Positions 37,725 to 49,556 of a stretch of DNA of 64,000 nucleotides are shown here, piece by piece. Both the position numbers and the translations under genes were made by a program. The DNA is from Staphylococcus pseudintermedius (GTDB taxonomy: Bacteria > Bacillota > Bacilli > Staphylococcales > Staphylococcaceae), in NCBI RefSeq assembly GCF_001792775.2, contig NZ_MLGE02000002.1, positions 62,001 to 126,000 of the forward strand, written 5' to 3'. Below the pieces are notes generated by a model that searched no databases, was not told the origin of the DNA, and worked only from the letters and a program-made list of their open reading frames with translations. Each line of letters opens with the position of its first letter. The stretch's first letter is position 1.

Positions 37725-39164
37725 TTAAATGCTCAACAGATGCTGAAGTGCTTGTTCAAAAGCATCGGTTGCCACATCAAAATGTTCAATAATTTGTGGT
37801 CGCGTCATATCATGGTCTTCTTTTTGATTGAAAAAGAGATAAGCGACCGCAGCCACATACGCTTCCACTTGTTCCTGGTCGACTTGCTCGACTAATAGAC
37901 TTTCTGCATAACTAATCCAACTTAAAAAGAGAGAGGCATAAGATTGTGTTTCTGGGAGGCGATAAAGTATCTCCATACCTTGATGAATAAAGTGTAGTTT
38001 TCTCAGTTGCAGATTTTGAATGAGATAAGAGAGATACAATTTTTCATAATCTCCCATTGATTCTAAAATCGTCCAAACTTCTTTCGTCATCAAAATTTCT
38101 TTACCGTTGAGTTGATTTAACAAAAAGAGACCGTACAAACGTTCATGTTGATCATCACTTAGCAACAAAGGCTCCACATGTTGATTAAAATAATGGGCAC
38201 TTTCCTCAATGACCCATGGTGGAAAACCACGATTCGCTTTCGAAAATTGAGTTAACACTTGCCAAAAGTGATGGCTTTGCTCGATATTTCCTAGGTAATA
38301 ATAATTGAATGAAAGCGCATGAAACAGTTGAAAGGTCTGAAACTTGCCTTTGCGGTGAAGTGGCACTAACAACTGTTGAGAGGCTGGATACTGCTTTAAA
38401 TAACTGAGCACAATCCCAAGCTTAAAAGACTCTTCATCATTCATCGGTCGGATTTTGTTTAATATTTTCACATAATTTTGGAAGCGTGTTTGTTGATTCA
38501 TGTTGTAGAGTAACAAAGTGTAATGACATAACGCATGCACATCGGAAGGGTCCTCTTTCAACAAACGCTCAAACATCTCTTGAGCGATTTTGTTTTCATT
38601 TAAATAAAGATAACACATCGCGAGCAAATTACGGATGATTCGATTATCTTGAATTTCTTCGTCCTGTCTCAACAAATACTCACGCGCTTCTACCAAACGG
38701 CCTTGACCGAATAAATATTGAAAAATGACTTGTACGACAAACAACTGACTTTCTTCTTCAAGCGGATGTTCGCCGTTGAATGCCACTTCAAATAAGTCTT
38801 CCAACTCTTCTCGATAGGCTTCGTCATCAGCTAAAAAAGCATAACTTAAACCGAATAAATACGCTTTGTTTGGCTCATTTAAATCAATATTCAACTGACT
38901 TAATTCATAGTAAGAAGCTTCCAATTCATTCCCCTTACTGATTTCTTCATAATAAATTGCTTCAGCACGTCCTGGCGCATTTAACTTGATAAAACATGTC
39001 GCAAGTTGCTGTTTCGCCTCAAAACAATCTGGTGACAACGCTAACACTTTTTCTAAATAGCGTTGTGCTTTTACATAATCTTGTTGTTGTATTTTTTGTT
39101 TTGCTAGACGTTCATAAAGTGCCACATCATCGCTGAACTGTATAATATTTCGTTTTTGTGTCAT
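37725..39164 (-). CDS. Tetratricopeptide repeat protein
   Basis: A 479-residue, largely helical protein with TPR units (residues 26-60 are the clearest: QDYVKAQRYLEKVLALSPDCFEA) and further degenerate repeats. No catalytic motif. It is a protein-interaction scaffold by family; its partners are unknown. Conserved between trxB and the acyltransferase gene in staphylococci. GAGGTG lies nine bases before the ATG. Confidence 0.85.
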   Translation of the reverse strand: MTQKRNIIQFSDDVALYERLAKQKIQQQDYVKAQRYLEKVLALSPDCFEAKQQLATCFIKLNAPGRAEAIYYEEISKGNELEASYYELSQLNIDLNEPNKAYLFGLSYAFLADDEAYREELEDLFEVAFNGEHPLEEESQLFVVQVIFQYLFGQGRLVEAREYLLRQDEEIQDNRIIRNLLAMCYLYLNENKIAQEMFERLLKEDPSDVHALCHYTLLLYNMNQQTRFQNYVKILNKIRPMNDEESFKLGIVLSYLKQYPASQQLLVPLHRKGKFQTFQLFHALSFNYYYLGNIEQSHHFWQVLTQFSKANRGFPPWVIEESAHYFNQHVEPLLLSDDQHERLYGLFLLNQLNGKEILMTKEVWTILESMGDYEKLYLSYLIQNLQLRKLHFIHQGMEILYRLPETQSYASLFLSWISYAESLLVEQVDQEQVEAYVAAVAYLFFNQKEDHDMTRPQIIEHFDVATDAFEQALQHLLSI

Positions 39165-39183
39165 CCATTGTCACCTCTCTTTT

Positions 39184-39669
39184 CTAATGTTTTGAGTGCA
39201 GTTGTATCGGATTGCCATACGCCACAGTATAATCGGGAATATCTTTAGAAACGACACTCCCCGCACCAATTTGAACGTGGCTACCGATTTTCACACCTGG
39301 TAATACGGTCACATTCGCACCAATCATCGTATGGTCCCCGATTTCAACTTCACCGACTCTTAACGATTCAGTTAAAAATTCATGGGTTAATAAAGTCGTA
39401 TTATAACCAATGATGACGTTATGACCAATTTTTATTTTTTCTGGATATAATAAATCAGGCACCGCTTTAAAAGCAAATGCAGTTTTTTCACCTATCGTCA
39501 TTTTTAATAAACGGCAGTACATCCATCGTTTCACACCTACGTGAGGGACATATCTGGCTATTTCAATAATGAGCGTATTTTTAAGAAGTCGCATAAAGCG
39601 GATATAACGATACAGATCATGTAATGCATTATGACAGCCCGCAGGATAAACTTTAAGTCGTCGCTTCAA
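39184..39669 (-). CDS. Left-handed beta-helix acyltransferase
   Basis: A 161-residue protein with hexapeptide repeats (KIGHNVIIGYNTTLL, VEIGDHTMIGANVTVLPGVKIG, VQIGAGSVVSKDIPDYTVAYGNP). It resembles galactoside or maltose O-acetyltransferases. The substrate is unknown. The start is TTG, with AAAGGAAA in the end of lgt. One base separates it from lgt, so it is part of the hprK-lgt operon. Confidence 0.88.
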   Translation of the reverse strand: MKRRLKVYPAGCHNALHDLYRYIRFMRLLKNTLIIEIARYVPHVGVKRWMYCRLLKMTIGEKTAFAFKAVPDLLYPEKIKIGHNVIIGYNTTLLTHEFLTESLRVGEVEIGDHTMIGANVTVLPGVKIGSHVQIGAGSVVSKDIPDYTVAYGNPIQLHSKH

Positions 39670-39670
39670 C

Positions 39671-40507
39671 TTAACGTTTTCCTTTCTTGTCGAACGGCCA
39701 ATTGAGCACGTTCACTTCGCGATAGAGCGGGACATCTTTTTTAAGTCGACGCCATACAATAAAGATAACACCGATGATAATGCATACAATTGAGACCGCT
39801 TGTGCAATTCGAATCGTCTCCGTTAACATCAAACTGTCTGTACGTAAGCCTTCTATGTAAAAACGACCGACCGAATACCAAATGATATAGATGAAAAATG
39901 TTTCGCCGATTTTCAAATGACGACGGATAGTGATTAAAATAATAAAACCGATAACATCCCAAATCGATTCATATAAAAATGTCGGTTGGTAATAAATGCC
40001 GTTGATTTGCATATTTTCAATAATAAATTGTGGTAAGTGTAACGATTCTAAAAATGAACGGCTCACTGGACCGCCGTGCGCTTCGTGGTTCATAAAGTTA
40101 CCCCAACGTCCAATACCTTGTGCTAAAATAATGCTTGGTGCCACCACATCACCTAATTGAAACGGATGCCAGTTTTTGCGATAACAATAGTAAGTACCCA
40201 TCGCAAACGCACCGATGAGACCACCGTGTATTGCAATACCGCCATGCCATATCATCGGAATTTCTATCGGATTTTGAATATAATAATCCAGTTGGAAAAG
40301 CACGAAATATAAACGCGCACTAATAATCGCAACAAATACACAAACTAATAAAATATTGACAAGATCATCTTCGTGGAAACCGACTGACTGTGCACTTTTT
40401 TGTGCAATCCAATACCCAATTAAAATCGCGCTCGCTATGATAATACCGTACCATTTCACTTCTAAGCCGCCCAAGGAAAAAGCGACTGGATCAATGTATC
40501 CTATCAT
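39671..40507 (-). CDS. lgt: Prolipoprotein diacylglyceryl transferase
   Basis: Attaches diacylglycerol to the lobox cysteine of prolipoproteins in the membrane. The 278-residue protein has about seven membrane helices and the Lgt signature [20 protein letters not shown] precedes the ATG. Its start overlaps the hprK stop by one base. Confidence 0.97.
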   Translation of the reverse strand: MIGYIDPVAFSLGGLEVKWYGIIIASAILIGYWIAQKSAQSVGFHEDDLVNILLVCVFVAIISARLYFVLFQLDYYIQNPIEIPMIWHGGIAIHGGLIGAFAMGTYYCYRKNWHPFQLGDVVAPSIILAQGIGRWGNFMNHEAHGGPVSRSFLESLHLPQFIIENMQINGIYYQPTFLYESIWDVIGFIILITIRRHLKIGETFFIYIIWYSVGRFYIEGLRTDSLMLTETIRIAQAVSIVCIIIGVIFIVWRRLKKDVPLYREVNVLNWPFDKKGKR

Positions 40508-41448
40508 TATTCTATGTCTCCTTTATCTTGTTGACTGTTTTTTAAGATTTCAGCATTTAAACGTTCATTAAACTCTTCTGCTGTATTAATTCCCATAATA
40601 TTCAAGCGGTAATTCATGGCCGCCACTTCAATGATGACAGCTACATTTCGCCCTGGACGAACAGGAATCGTTTTTTTCGTAATTTCGGTATCTAAAATCT
40701 TAAGTGTTTCATGATTTAAACCGACACGGTCATACAATTTATCTTGATGCCAAGTTTCCAGATTGATGTTTAAGCGAATGCGTTTTTGCGTTAAAATCGA
40801 ACCCGCACCAAACAATGTCATCACGTTAATAATGCCCAATCCTCTAATTTCTAGCAAATGTTCAATGATTTTAGGCGCCTTACCAATGAGTTGATCTTTC
40901 GTAATCTCTTTGATTTCTACGTTATCATCCGCAACAAGACGATGACCACGTTTCACAAGTTCCAAAGCTGTTTCACTTTTACCTATACCGGAATCACCTG
41001 TAATTAATACACCGACACCATACACATCGACGAGGACACCATGTAACGATGTAGAATTAGCAAGTTCATGTTCGAGATACGTCGTCAAACGCCCCATGAC
41101 ACGTGTCGTTGCTTCTTCGACATAAATCAATGGCGTATCTAACTCCTCTGCCGCCTCTAACAACTCATCCGGCGCATCATGCCCTCGTGTAATAATAATG
41201 GCTGGCGTTTCAGGACGGCAAAGTTTGCGCATACGTCCTTGACGTTCAGCATCTGGTAATAAATTGTAGAAAGATAGTTCCGTTGTACCCAAAAGTTGAA
41301 TACGATTGGAAGCGTAGTGAGAAAAATACCCTGCCATTTCCAAACCGGGCCTTGAAATATCTGTATTACGTATTGGACGATTTAACCCCGCTTCACCAGC
41401 GACCACATTCAAATTAAATCGCTTAACTAAATCTTGCGTCGTTAACAT
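40507..41448 (-). CDS. hprK: HPr kinase/phosphorylase
   Basis: Phosphorylates HPr on Ser46 to trigger CcpA-dependent catabolite repression. The 313-residue protein has Walker [10 protein letters not shown], the LVADDNVEI strand and the HprK signature [29 protein letters not shown] precedes the ATG. First gene of the hprK-lgt-acyltransferase-TPR-trxB set. Confidence 0.97.
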   Translation of the reverse strand: MLTTQDLVKRFNLNVVAGEAGLNRPIRNTDISRPGLEMAGYFSHYASNRIQLLGTTELSFYNLLPDAERQGRMRKLCRPETPAIIITRGHDAPDELLEAAEELDTPLIYVEEATTRVMGRLTTYLEHELANSTSLHGVLVDVYGVGVLITGDSGIGKSETALELVKRGHRLVADDNVEIKEITKDQLIGKAPKIIEHLLEIRGLGIINVMTLFGAGSILTQKRIRLNINLETWHQDKLYDRVGLNHETLKILDTEITKKTIPVRPGRNVAVIIEVAAMNYRLNIMGINTAEEFNERLNAEILKNSQQDKGDIE

Positions 41449-41916
41449 CTAATCACCTCAGTTTTACTGTTTACTTTAAATCAAACATTATTTTTAATCA
41501 CTTTTGACTACGCATTACTTGTTTCATTATACATGAATCTCCACAATTGAAACACATTTCAACACGTATGCAAAATCACGAAAAACGTGCTAGCTTTGTT
41601 GTGCATTTCCATTATCAAAAGTTCAGTGTATCCGTATGAGCATCGCTATATCTTAACACATATCCCATCTTTTTTGCAGTACCCTTTAGAATTCAAAGTA
41701 TACCATTAAAAACGCATGAGAGATACGCAACTTTAGTTTGAAAAAATGGATTACTTTGAGGCAGCGAATCTAAAATGTTATTCACGTTTTCAGGTTGAAT
41801 CAATGCGATGTAGTATTAACCACACAGCTTTCATTGTGAAACCGTAAGAACGTGCAGCACGGTGTGACAATCTATGTATGATGACAACCTAGTCTATGTG
41901 AAACATATGTGGCAAA
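41449..41916. other. Intergenic region upstream of hprK
   Basis: About 470 bases. A TATAAT (41526-41531, minus strand) with a weak GTTTCA 16 bases upstream is the likely hprK promoter. A CACGaaaaaCGTG hairpin lies at about 41577. The rest shows nothing recognisable. Confidence 0.5.
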
Positions 41917-41951
41917 ACAAAAGGAAGCATACCATTCACAGTACACTTCCT
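41917..41951 (-). terminator. Terminator of uvrBA operon
   Basis: AGGAAG and CTTCCT pair on the minus strand with an internal TACT/GTA pairing, followed by TTTTG, just past the SHOCT-like gene. Confidence 0.75.
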
Positions 41952-41957
41952 CACCTA

Positions 41958-42308
41958 TTAATCTTTCTTCATTTTCTCTCTCACTTCATTCAACGTCTCC
42001 TCCACTTTTTTCAAAGCCGCTTGACGTTCACTTTCACTCATTTCTTTCACTTTATCACGATTCACATTAATAAGCTTTTGACCATGCTTTAACAAACTCG
42101 CTACACTATCCAATGTGTTATTCACAAAACCCTCTACCGTCTCTTCAAAATCACGCGTCGTCTTTTCAGTACGATCACTTTTATTTGTCGTTGTAGCATG
42201 TGTTACTTTTTCTTCCGTTGTCATCGCGTCCAATAATGTCGTTGCTTCTTCTACAGAAATTTTGCCATCTTTCAGTAATTCCAATACTTTGACTTTAGCT
42301 TCTTCCAT
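41958..42308 (-). CDS. SHOCT-like helical protein
   Basis: A 116-residue protein. The N-terminal VKVLELLKDGKISVEEATTLLDAM is a SHOCT-like short helical hairpin, also found at the start of YvlB/LiaX proteins. The rest is amphipathic and charged. It starts three bases after uvrA, so it belongs to the uvrBA operon. Role unknown. Confidence 0.75.
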   Translation of the reverse strand: MEEAKVKVLELLKDGKISVEEATTLLDAMTTEEKVTHATTTNKSDRTEKTTRDFEETVEGFVNNTLDSVASLLKHGQKLINVNRDKVKEMSESERQAALKKVEETLNEVREKMKKD

Positions 42309-42311
42309 GGC

Positions 42312-45155
42312 TTAGCCCTCCATTCGTTCCTTATCACGCGCTAATACAGTTTTAAGATAACGACCCGTATAAGATTCTGGGATAGCGGCAATTTCTTCAG
42401 GTGTCCCTGTCGCAAGAATCGTACCGCCACCGTCACCACCTTCAGGGCCTAAATCAATTAAGTTATCTGCTGTTTTAATGACATCTAAATTATGTTCGAT
42501 GATTACAACGGTATCACCATTTTCAACAAGTCGATTGAGCACTTTTAACAATCGACTAATATCATCGACATGTAAGCCTGTTGTCGGTTCATCGAGAATA
42601 TAGATTGAGCGTCCTGTTGCTCGTTTGTGTAATTCTGAGGCAAGTTTAACACGTTGCGCTTCTCCACCTGAAAGTGTCGTTGCAGGCTGCCCAAGCGTAA
42701 TATAACCTAATCCAACATCGACTAAAGTTTGTAATTTGCGTTTGATTTTAGGAATGTTTTCAAAAAATTGAGTTGCGTCTTCTACAGTCATCTCTAACAC
42801 GTCAGCAATATTTTTTCCTTTATAAGTGACTTCCAACGTCTCACGATTGTAACGTTTGCCATGACATACTTCACAAGGCACATACACATCAGGCAGAAAA
42901 TGCATCTCTATTTTTATAATACCATCACCTTTACATGCTTCACAACGGCCACCTTTAACGTTAAAACTAAAACGCCCTTTTTGATAACCACGTACTTTTG
43001 CTTCGTTCGTTGAGGCAAAGACGTCTCGAATATCATCAAATACGCCTGTATATGTGGCTGGATTAGAACGCGGCGTTCTTCCAATAGGCGACTGATCGAT
43101 ATCAATAATTTTATCGATTTGATCCATACCTGTAATTTCGTCATGTTCACCAGGTTTGATTTTTGATTTATTAATCGCTTTAGCCAATGATTTGTACAAC
43201 ACTTCATTCACGAGCGAACTTTTTCCTGAACCTGATACACCTGTCACAACATTCATGACAGAGAGCGGAAAATCAACGTCGACATTTTTGAGGTTATTAC
43301 TGCGCGCACCTTTGACTGAAATTTTACGGTCAGTCACTGGACGACGATGTTCCGGAACGGGAATGAACTTTTTACCACTTAAATATTGACCAGTGAGTGA
43401 TTTGGCGTTACGCATCACTTGTTTCGGCGTACCGCTCGCAACGACTTCACCGCCGTGCTCACCTGCACCTGGGCCAATATCAACAAGGTAGTCTGCCGCA
43501 ATCATCGTGTCTTCATCGTGTTCAACCACAATTAATGTGTTTCCAAGATCACGCATTTCTTGTAATGTATGAATCAAACGATCGTTGTCACGTTGATGTA
43601 AACCAATAGATGGCTCATCTAGCACGTACAAGACACCTGACAAACGAGAACCGATTTGTGTTGCGAGTCGAATACGTTGCGCTTCCCCACCTGACAATGT
43701 GCCAGATGAACGGTTCAGCGTTAAATAATCGAGTCCAACGTTATTTAAAAAAGCTAACCGCGACGTAATCTCTTTTAAAATTAAATGAGCAATTTGTGCG
43801 TCTTGTTCAGTTAGCTCAATATTTTCGTAATATGTCAAAGCTTCTTTAATGGATTGTTCCACCACTTCGCCGACATTTTTACCTGCCACGTACACCGACA
43901 ATGCTTCGCGACTCAATCGTTGGCCATGACACGTCTCACACACTTGTTCACCCATATATTTTTGCATCATTTCACGTACGTATTCTGAAGGTGATTCGTG
44001 GTAACGGCGCTCAATATTCGGGACCACCCCTTCAAACGGCATCGTACGTTTACGCTCTTGACCGAATTTCGACTTGAATGTAAACTCAATTTCTTTGTCC
44101 CCAGAACCGTATAAAATGATGTTTCTTTGGCGTTCAGTTAATTTTTTAAATGGTTTGTCCATATTGATTTTGTATACTTCACATACACGTTTTAACATCG
44201 ATGGATAAAAGTCCGAACTTGTCGGCTCCCACGGTAAAATGGCGCCTTCATTCAGCGTTTTATCTTTATCCGGAACGACTAAATCCAAGTCTACAGTTAG
44301 CTTTTGTCCTAAACCATCACACGTTGGACACGCGCCAAACGGACTATTAAAACTGAACATTCTCGGCTCTAATTCACCGATTGAAAAACCACAAATTGGA
44401 CATGCATGCTTTTCTGAAAACTCTAGCTTATCTCCATCAATAATGTCCACGACGAGTCGACCGTCTGCTAATTCAAGTACGGTCTCGATGGAATCTGCTA
44501 AACGTGTTTCAATACCCGGTTTCACGACTAAACGGTCCACGACGATTTCAATCGTGTGGTTTTTATTTTTATCAAGTTCCGGTACTTGTGTCACGTCCAT
44601 AATTTCACCGTCAACACGCACACGTACATAACCTTTTTTACTAATGTCCGTTAATAATTTTTCATGCGTCCCTTTACGATGGTTCACAACAGGTGCTAAT
44701 AGTTGGATTTTCGTACGTTCTTCCAATTCCATAATACGATCAACCATTTGTTGTACGGTTTGTGATTCGATTTCGATACCATGATTGGGACAAAAAGGCT
44801 TTCCGATACGCGCATAAAGGAGACGAATATAATCGTAAATTTCTGTTACAGTCGCCACCGTTGAACGTGGGTTTTTACTCGTTGTCTTTTGATCAATCGA
44901 TATCGCTGGAGATAAACCTTCAATTGTATCTACGTCTGGTTTATCCATTTGCCCTAAAAACTGACGAGCATATGCGCTTAAAGACTCCACATATCGACGT
45001 TGCCCTTCCGCATAAATCGTATCAAATGCGAGCGAGGACTTCCCCGATCCTGACAGTCCTGTCATGACAATTAACTGATTTTTTGGCAATTCGATATCAA
45101 CATTTTTTAAATTGTGGGCACGGGCCCCTTTCACTACGATTGATGGTTCTTCCAT
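42312..45155 (-). CDS. uvrA: Excinuclease ABC subunit A
   Basis: Damage recognition ATPase of nucleotide excision repair. The 947-residue protein has two ABC modules (Walker [14 protein letters not shown] and [14 protein letters not shown], two LSGGEAQR signatures) and zinc fingers (CxxC pairs CPICGF and [14 protein letters not shown]). The ATG at 45155 is eight bases from AAGGG; an in-frame GTG at 45164 is possible. It follows uvrB by five bases. Confidence 0.98.
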   Translation of the reverse strand: MEEPSIVVKGARAHNLKNVDIELPKNQLIVMTGLSGSGKSSLAFDTIYAEGQRRYVESLSAYARQFLGQMDKPDVDTIEGLSPAISIDQKTTSKNPRSTVATVTEIYDYIRLLYARIGKPFCPNHGIEIESQTVQQMVDRIMELEERTKIQLLAPVVNHRKGTHEKLLTDISKKGYVRVRVDGEIMDVTQVPELDKNKNHTIEIVVDRLVVKPGIETRLADSIETVLELADGRLVVDIIDGDKLEFSEKHACPICGFSIGELEPRMFSFNSPFGACPTCDGLGQKLTVDLDLVVPDKDKTLNEGAILPWEPTSSDFYPSMLKRVCEVYKINMDKPFKKLTERQRNIILYGSGDKEIEFTFKSKFGQERKRTMPFEGVVPNIERRYHESPSEYVREMMQKYMGEQVCETCHGQRLSREALSVYVAGKNVGEVVEQSIKEALTYYENIELTEQDAQIAHLILKEITSRLAFLNNVGLDYLTLNRSSGTLSGGEAQRIRLATQIGSRLSGVLYVLDEPSIGLHQRDNDRLIHTLQEMRDLGNTLIVVEHDEDTMIAADYLVDIGPGAGEHGGEVVASGTPKQVMRNAKSLTGQYLSGKKFIPVPEHRRPVTDRKISVKGARSNNLKNVDVDFPLSVMNVVTGVSGSGKSSLVNEVLYKSLAKAINKSKIKPGEHDEITGMDQIDKIIDIDQSPIGRTPRSNPATYTGVFDDIRDVFASTNEAKVRGYQKGRFSFNVKGGRCEACKGDGIIKIEMHFLPDVYVPCEVCHGKRYNRETLEVTYKGKNIADVLEMTVEDATQFFENIPKIKRKLQTLVDVGLGYITLGQPATTLSGGEAQRVKLASELHKRATGRSIYILDEPTTGLHVDDISRLLKVLNRLVENGDTVVIIEHNLDVIKTADNLIDLGPEGGDGGGTILATGTPEEIAAIPESYTGRYLKTVLARDKERMEG

Positions 45156-45160
45156 GCGTT

Positions 45161-47143
45161 TCACCCTTTTGATTTTAATTCAAATAATAAATCTCTTAAT
45201 TCGGTTGCTCTTTCGAAATCTAATGCTTTTGCTGCTTCTTTCATTTCTTTTTCAACATTTTCAATCGTTTTTTCACGTTCTTTTTTCGTCATTTTCTTCG
45301 GTACTTCTTTACGTTGATCTTCATTTGTTTCATCCGTTTCGACCGTTGCACTAATGACATCATGAATCTCTTTATTAATTGTTTTCGGTACAATGCCATG
45401 TTTTTCATTGTATGCGATTTGAATTTCACGACGTCGTTCCGTTTCATCAATCGCGACTTTCATGGAATCCGTTATTCGATCTGCATACATGATGACATGC
45501 CCTTTATCATTACGCGCTGCACGGCCCATCGTTTGGATTAACGAACGCTCAGAACGTAAGAAACCTTCTTTATCCGCATCCAAAATCACCACTAATGAGA
45601 CTTCTGGAATATCAAGTCCCTCTCTAAGCAGGTTAATACCGATGAGCACATCAAATGTTCCCATACGTAAATCTCTAATGATTTCAATCCGTTCTAATGT
45701 TTTAATTTCAGAGTGCAAATAATTGACCTTTACACCGGCTTCTTTTAAATAAGTCGTTAAATCCTCACTCATTTTTTTCGTTAACGTTGTGATCAGTACA
45801 CGTTCGCCTTGTTCTGTTCGTTCTTGAATTTCACTGAGCAAGTCATCGATCTGATTTTTCGTAGGACGGACTTCGATTTTTGGATCTAACAAGCCAGTTG
45901 GTCGAATAATTTGTTCAATCATTTCATCTGTATGTTCGATTTCATATGGACCTGGTGTCGCCGATACATAAACGAGTTGTTTCGCTTTTTGTTCGAACTC
46001 TTCAAACTTCAATGGTCTATTGTCTAATGCACTTGGAAGACGGAAACCATGCTCAACTAACACTTGTTTTCGTGCTTGGTCTCCATTGTACATTCCACGA
46101 ATTTGAGGTAACGTCACATGCGACTCATCAATCATAATAAGCCAATCATCACCAAAATAATCTAACAAAGTGTACGGTGTAGAACCGAGTGGTCGCAATG
46201 TAAGATGAACCGAATAGTTCTCAATCCCTGATGTAAAGCCCATTTCGCGCATCATCTCTAAATCATAATTTGTTCGTTGTTCTAAACGTTGCGCCTCGAG
46301 TAATTTATTTTCACTTCTTAAATATGCTAGTTGTTCTTCTAATTCTTTTTCAATACGCTCAATTGCAATCTTCATTTTTTCTTCACGGGTTACGAAGTGA
46401 GAAGCTGGGAAAAGTGCAAAATGTTCACGTTCTTTTAATACTTCGCCTGTTAAATAGTTAATTTCACTAATACGGTCTACTTCATCACCAAAAAATTCCA
46501 CACGAATACATAACTCTTCACGTGAAGCTGGGAAAATCTCAACGACATCGCCGCGTACTCTAAATGTTCCGCGTCTAAAGTCAATGTCGTTTCGTGTATA
46601 TTGTACGTCAACAAGCTTTCGCAATAACTCACTTCTATCCATTTCCATCCCTACACGAATGCTTACAACTAAGTCACGGTATTCATCTGGATTACCTAAA
46701 CCGTAAATACAACTTACACTGGCGATAATAATGACATCATCTCGTTCAAACAGCGCACTCGTTGCTGAATGTCGGAGTTGGTCTATTTCATCGTTAATTG
46801 ACGCATCTTTTTCAATAAACGTATCGGTAGACGGAACATACGCTTCTGGTTGGTAATAGTCGTAGTAACTAACAAAATATTCCACTCTATTTTCAGGGAA
46901 GAAGGTTTTGAACTCACTGTACAATTGCCCCGCTAACGTTTTGTTGTGGGCAATAATCAGCGTCGGTTTGCCCACTTCTTTAATGACATTGCTCATCGTA
47001 AATGTTTTACCCGTACCTGTTGCACCGAGTAATGTTTGGTGACGTTTACCTTCTTCTATTCCTTTTACCAGTGCTTTGATAGCTTGGGGTTGATCCCCTT
47101 GTGGTTCGAAATTTGAAGCAATTTTAAAGTCGTGATGCTCCAT
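45161..47143 (-). CDS. uvrB: Excinuclease ABC subunit B
   Basis: Helicase-like damage verification subunit. The 660-residue protein has Walker [10 protein letters not shown], the beta-hairpin [13 protein letters not shown], helicase motif DESH, motif VI (QTMGRAARN) and the C-terminal UVR domain [29 protein letters not shown] precedes the ATG. First gene of the uvrB-uvrA operon. Confidence 0.98.
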   Translation of the reverse strand: MEHHDFKIASNFEPQGDQPQAIKALVKGIEEGKRHQTLLGATGTGKTFTMSNVIKEVGKPTLIIAHNKTLAGQLYSEFKTFFPENRVEYFVSYYDYYQPEAYVPSTDTFIEKDASINDEIDQLRHSATSALFERDDVIIIASVSCIYGLGNPDEYRDLVVSIRVGMEMDRSELLRKLVDVQYTRNDIDFRRGTFRVRGDVVEIFPASREELCIRVEFFGDEVDRISEINYLTGEVLKEREHFALFPASHFVTREEKMKIAIERIEKELEEQLAYLRSENKLLEAQRLEQRTNYDLEMMREMGFTSGIENYSVHLTLRPLGSTPYTLLDYFGDDWLIMIDESHVTLPQIRGMYNGDQARKQVLVEHGFRLPSALDNRPLKFEEFEQKAKQLVYVSATPGPYEIEHTDEMIEQIIRPTGLLDPKIEVRPTKNQIDDLLSEIQERTEQGERVLITTLTKKMSEDLTTYLKEAGVKVNYLHSEIKTLERIEIIRDLRMGTFDVLIGINLLREGLDIPEVSLVVILDADKEGFLRSERSLIQTMGRAARNDKGHVIMYADRITDSMKVAIDETERRREIQIAYNEKHGIVPKTINKEIHDVISATVETDETNEDQRKEVPKKMTKKEREKTIENVEKEMKEAAKALDFERATELRDLLFELKSKG

Positions 47144-47312
47144 TCACTGTCCGCCTCCTATCTACTTAATACTCATATTTTAACAGAACACAATGATAAA
47201 ATACAAACATTTGTTCGTAATCCAACACAAAGAGGAGTGCTTCTGATTACCTTCAAACTGTGTCAGATTCACTCCTGATGTCGCTATAATTGTGAAGGCG
47301 TATGCACAACGA

Positions 47313-47567
47313 TTACATGCCGCCCTCTTTATCATGTTCGATATGATGAATTTTTAGTTCTTCTACAATAATATACCCTGCTAACAATGATACAACGTCA
47401 AGGAAAATAATCCATTCATTATGAAAAAAACCTTTATAAACTGATGCACCGATTACAACTAATGTAATGAGCGTCCCCATCCATTTACTTCTCGTTATCG
47501 TGCTGAAAATAACCACAAGGACACAAGGAAAAAAAGCGGCCAGTAGATACCAAATCAACCCTATCAC
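47313..47567 (-). CDS. csbA: CsbA-family membrane protein (DUF2198)
   Basis: An 84-residue protein with about three membrane segments (MIGLIWYLLAAFFPCVLVV start). CsbA of B. subtilis is a SigB-controlled protein next to uvrB, and this one has the same place. The GTG start overlaps the YfbR-type gene stop (GTGA). Function unknown. The following 47144-47312 holds a GGAGTG/CACTCC hairpin of unclear role. Confidence 0.82.
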   Translation of the reverse strand: MIGLIWYLLAAFFPCVLVVIFSTITRSKWMGTLITLVVIGASVYKGFFHNEWIIFLDVVSLLAGYIIVEELKIHHIEHDKEGGM

Positions 47568-48205
47568 ATCTTTCTTTTATTTAGGATTTGCATCGTCATT
47601 TCTTTTAATTCAGTGCGTGGTATAAATCTTTCAGTTAACATTTCTGGAATAATATTTTCAATAAAATCCTGTACGGAAGCCAGATGATCAAATTGCATAA
47701 TCGTTTCAAGACTCATCTCATATATTTCAAAAAATAGAGGTTCAGGATTACGTTTTTGAATTTCACCAAATGTTTCATACAATAAATCAATCTTATCTGC
47801 GACTGATAGAATTTGTCCTTCTAACGAGTCATCTTTGCCTTCTTGCAAGCGACGACGGTAAATATCTTGATACTGTTCCGGAATTTCTTCTTTAATGAAT
47901 GTATCAACCATTTCCTCTTCTACTTGTGAAAACAGTTTTTTCAATTCACCACTCGCATACTTCACAGGCGTTTTAATATCTCCTGTAAACACTTCGGCAA
48001 AGTCGTGGTTGAGCGCTTTTTCGTATAAACTTTTCCAATCCACTGTCTTACCGTGATGCTCTTCAACTGTACCTAAATACTGAGCAATTTTTGTAACTTT
48101 AAAAGAGTGTGCGGCTACATTATGCTCGAAGTATTTAAATTTCCCAGGTAATCGAATGAGCTTTTCTAAGTCTGATAACCTTTTAAAATATTGATGAATT
48201 CCCAT
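47564..48205 (-). CDS. HD-domain phosphohydrolase (YfbR-like)
   Basis: A 213-residue HD-superfamily protein. Metal ligands are visible as HSFKVT (first H), the HD pair in LNHDFAEVFTGD, and the conserved later aspartate near SVADKIDLLYE. YfbR-type enzymes are 5'-deoxynucleotidases; activity here is inferred. The ATG at 48205 is six bases from GGAGG. It overlaps csbA by four bases. Confidence 0.82.
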   Translation of the reverse strand: MGIHQYFKRLSDLEKLIRLPGKFKYFEHNVAAHSFKVTKIAQYLGTVEEHHGKTVDWKSLYEKALNHDFAEVFTGDIKTPVKYASGELKKLFSQVEEEMVDTFIKEEIPEQYQDIYRRRLQEGKDDSLEGQILSVADKIDLLYETFGEIQKRNPEPLFFEIYEMSLETIMQFDHLASVQDFIENIIPEMLTERFIPRTELKEMTMQILNKRKM

Positions 48206-48412
48206 AATCAACCTCCTCCTGTCATATTTACATTTGATGTCCATTTGTTGATTATATTAACATATTTATATTATTTATATCACTTGTTTCTCCAACTTTT
48301 GAAAAAATACTTGCACGTGCTCGTACCAAACATCAAACGTCTTCATCACCCATATAATTCAGGGGCTTGAACAATTGAATGCCCTAGCCCCTAGTTGGAT
48401 ATACACTTCATC

Positions 48413-49520
48413 TTATTGCATTTGATGTCTTAAATACGCTTCGATAAACGGACCAATCTCACCGTCCATGACTGCGTTGACGTTACCCGTCTCCTCATTT
48501 GTGCGATGATCTTTCACCATAGAATAAGGATGGAAAACGTAAGAACGAATTTGACTGCCCCACCCAATATCTTTTTGTTCACCACGAATGGCAGCAAGTT
48601 CTTGCTCTTTTTGTTCTAACTCGAGTTGATAAAGTTTTGCTTTCAACATTTTCATAGCTGCTTCTCGGTTTTTAATTTGCGAACGTTCATTTTGGTTATT
48701 CACTACGATACCTGTCGGATGGTGCGTAATACGGATGGCTGATTCAGTTTTGTTAATATGCTGCCCCCCTGCACCTGAAGCACGGAAAGTATCCACAGTA
48801 ATATCGTCTGAATTGATTTCAACTTCGATTTTTTCATTGTTAAATTCAGGAATGACATCGCATGACGCAAATGACGTATGGCGACGACCCGAAGAATCAA
48901 AAGGCGAAATACGGACGAGACGGTGCACGCCTTTTTCTGCTTTTAAATAGCCATAAGCATTGTGTCCTTTGACGAGCATTGTAACACTCTTCACACCTGC
49001 TTCATCGCCCGCTTGATAATCGACAATTTCCACTTTGAAACCTTGCTGTTCACAATAACGTTGATACATCCGTAACAACATATTTGTCCAGTCTTGAGAT
49101 TCTGTGCCACCTGCACCAGGATGTAACTCGAGAATAGCATTGTTTGCATCATGCTCGCCATCTAGCAAGAGTTGCAATTCGAATTGGTCTACTTTCGTTT
49201 GAAATCCAATGACTTCTTGTTCTAAATCATCTTTCATTTCGTCATCGTATTCTTCTTGTAGCAATTCATACGTCGCAACCATCTCTTCAAGCGTTTCAGC
49301 AACTTCATAGTAATTGTTTACAACAGACTTTATCGCATTGTTTTGATCGATAATCGTTTGCGCACGCTCTTGATTATCCCAAAATTGTGGGTCCGCCATC
49401 ATCTCTTCATATTCTTGGATGTTCGTCTCTTTGTTTTCTAAGTCAAAGAGACCCCCTAAGTTGTTCTAATTTTGCACTATAACTATCCAGATTGCGTTTA
49501 AGTTCGGACAATTCCATCAT
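48413..49520 (-). CDS. prfB: Peptide chain release factor 2 (programmed +1 frameshift)
   Basis: Terminates translation at UGA and UAA. The product spans two frames: 25 codons from the ATG at 49520 to CTT, then a shift at CTT-TGA-C continues for 343 codons, total about 368 residues. GGQ is in [13 protein letters not shown] and the codon-recognition SPF in [13 protein letters not shown] simple annotation starting at 49402 misses the N-terminal domain. GGAG precedes the ATG pair. It lies 36 bases past secA, likely co-transcribed. Confidence 0.97.
49443..49457 (-). promoter_or_regulatory. RF2 programmed frameshift site
   Basis: AGGGGG-TCT-CTT-TGA-C: an internal Shine-Dalgarno three bases before the slippery CUU and an in-frame UGA. 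Low RF2 makes the ribosome stall at UGA and shift +1, giving autoregulation. Confidence 0.97.
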
Positions 49521-49556
49521 GTATCGCTCCTTTTAAATATTCAACTATTGCCACCG

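Noticed and set aside
47231..47277. GGAGTG/CACTCC hairpin downstream of csbA
   Set aside because: A possible structure, but no T run and no clear transcript to end, so no terminator was called.
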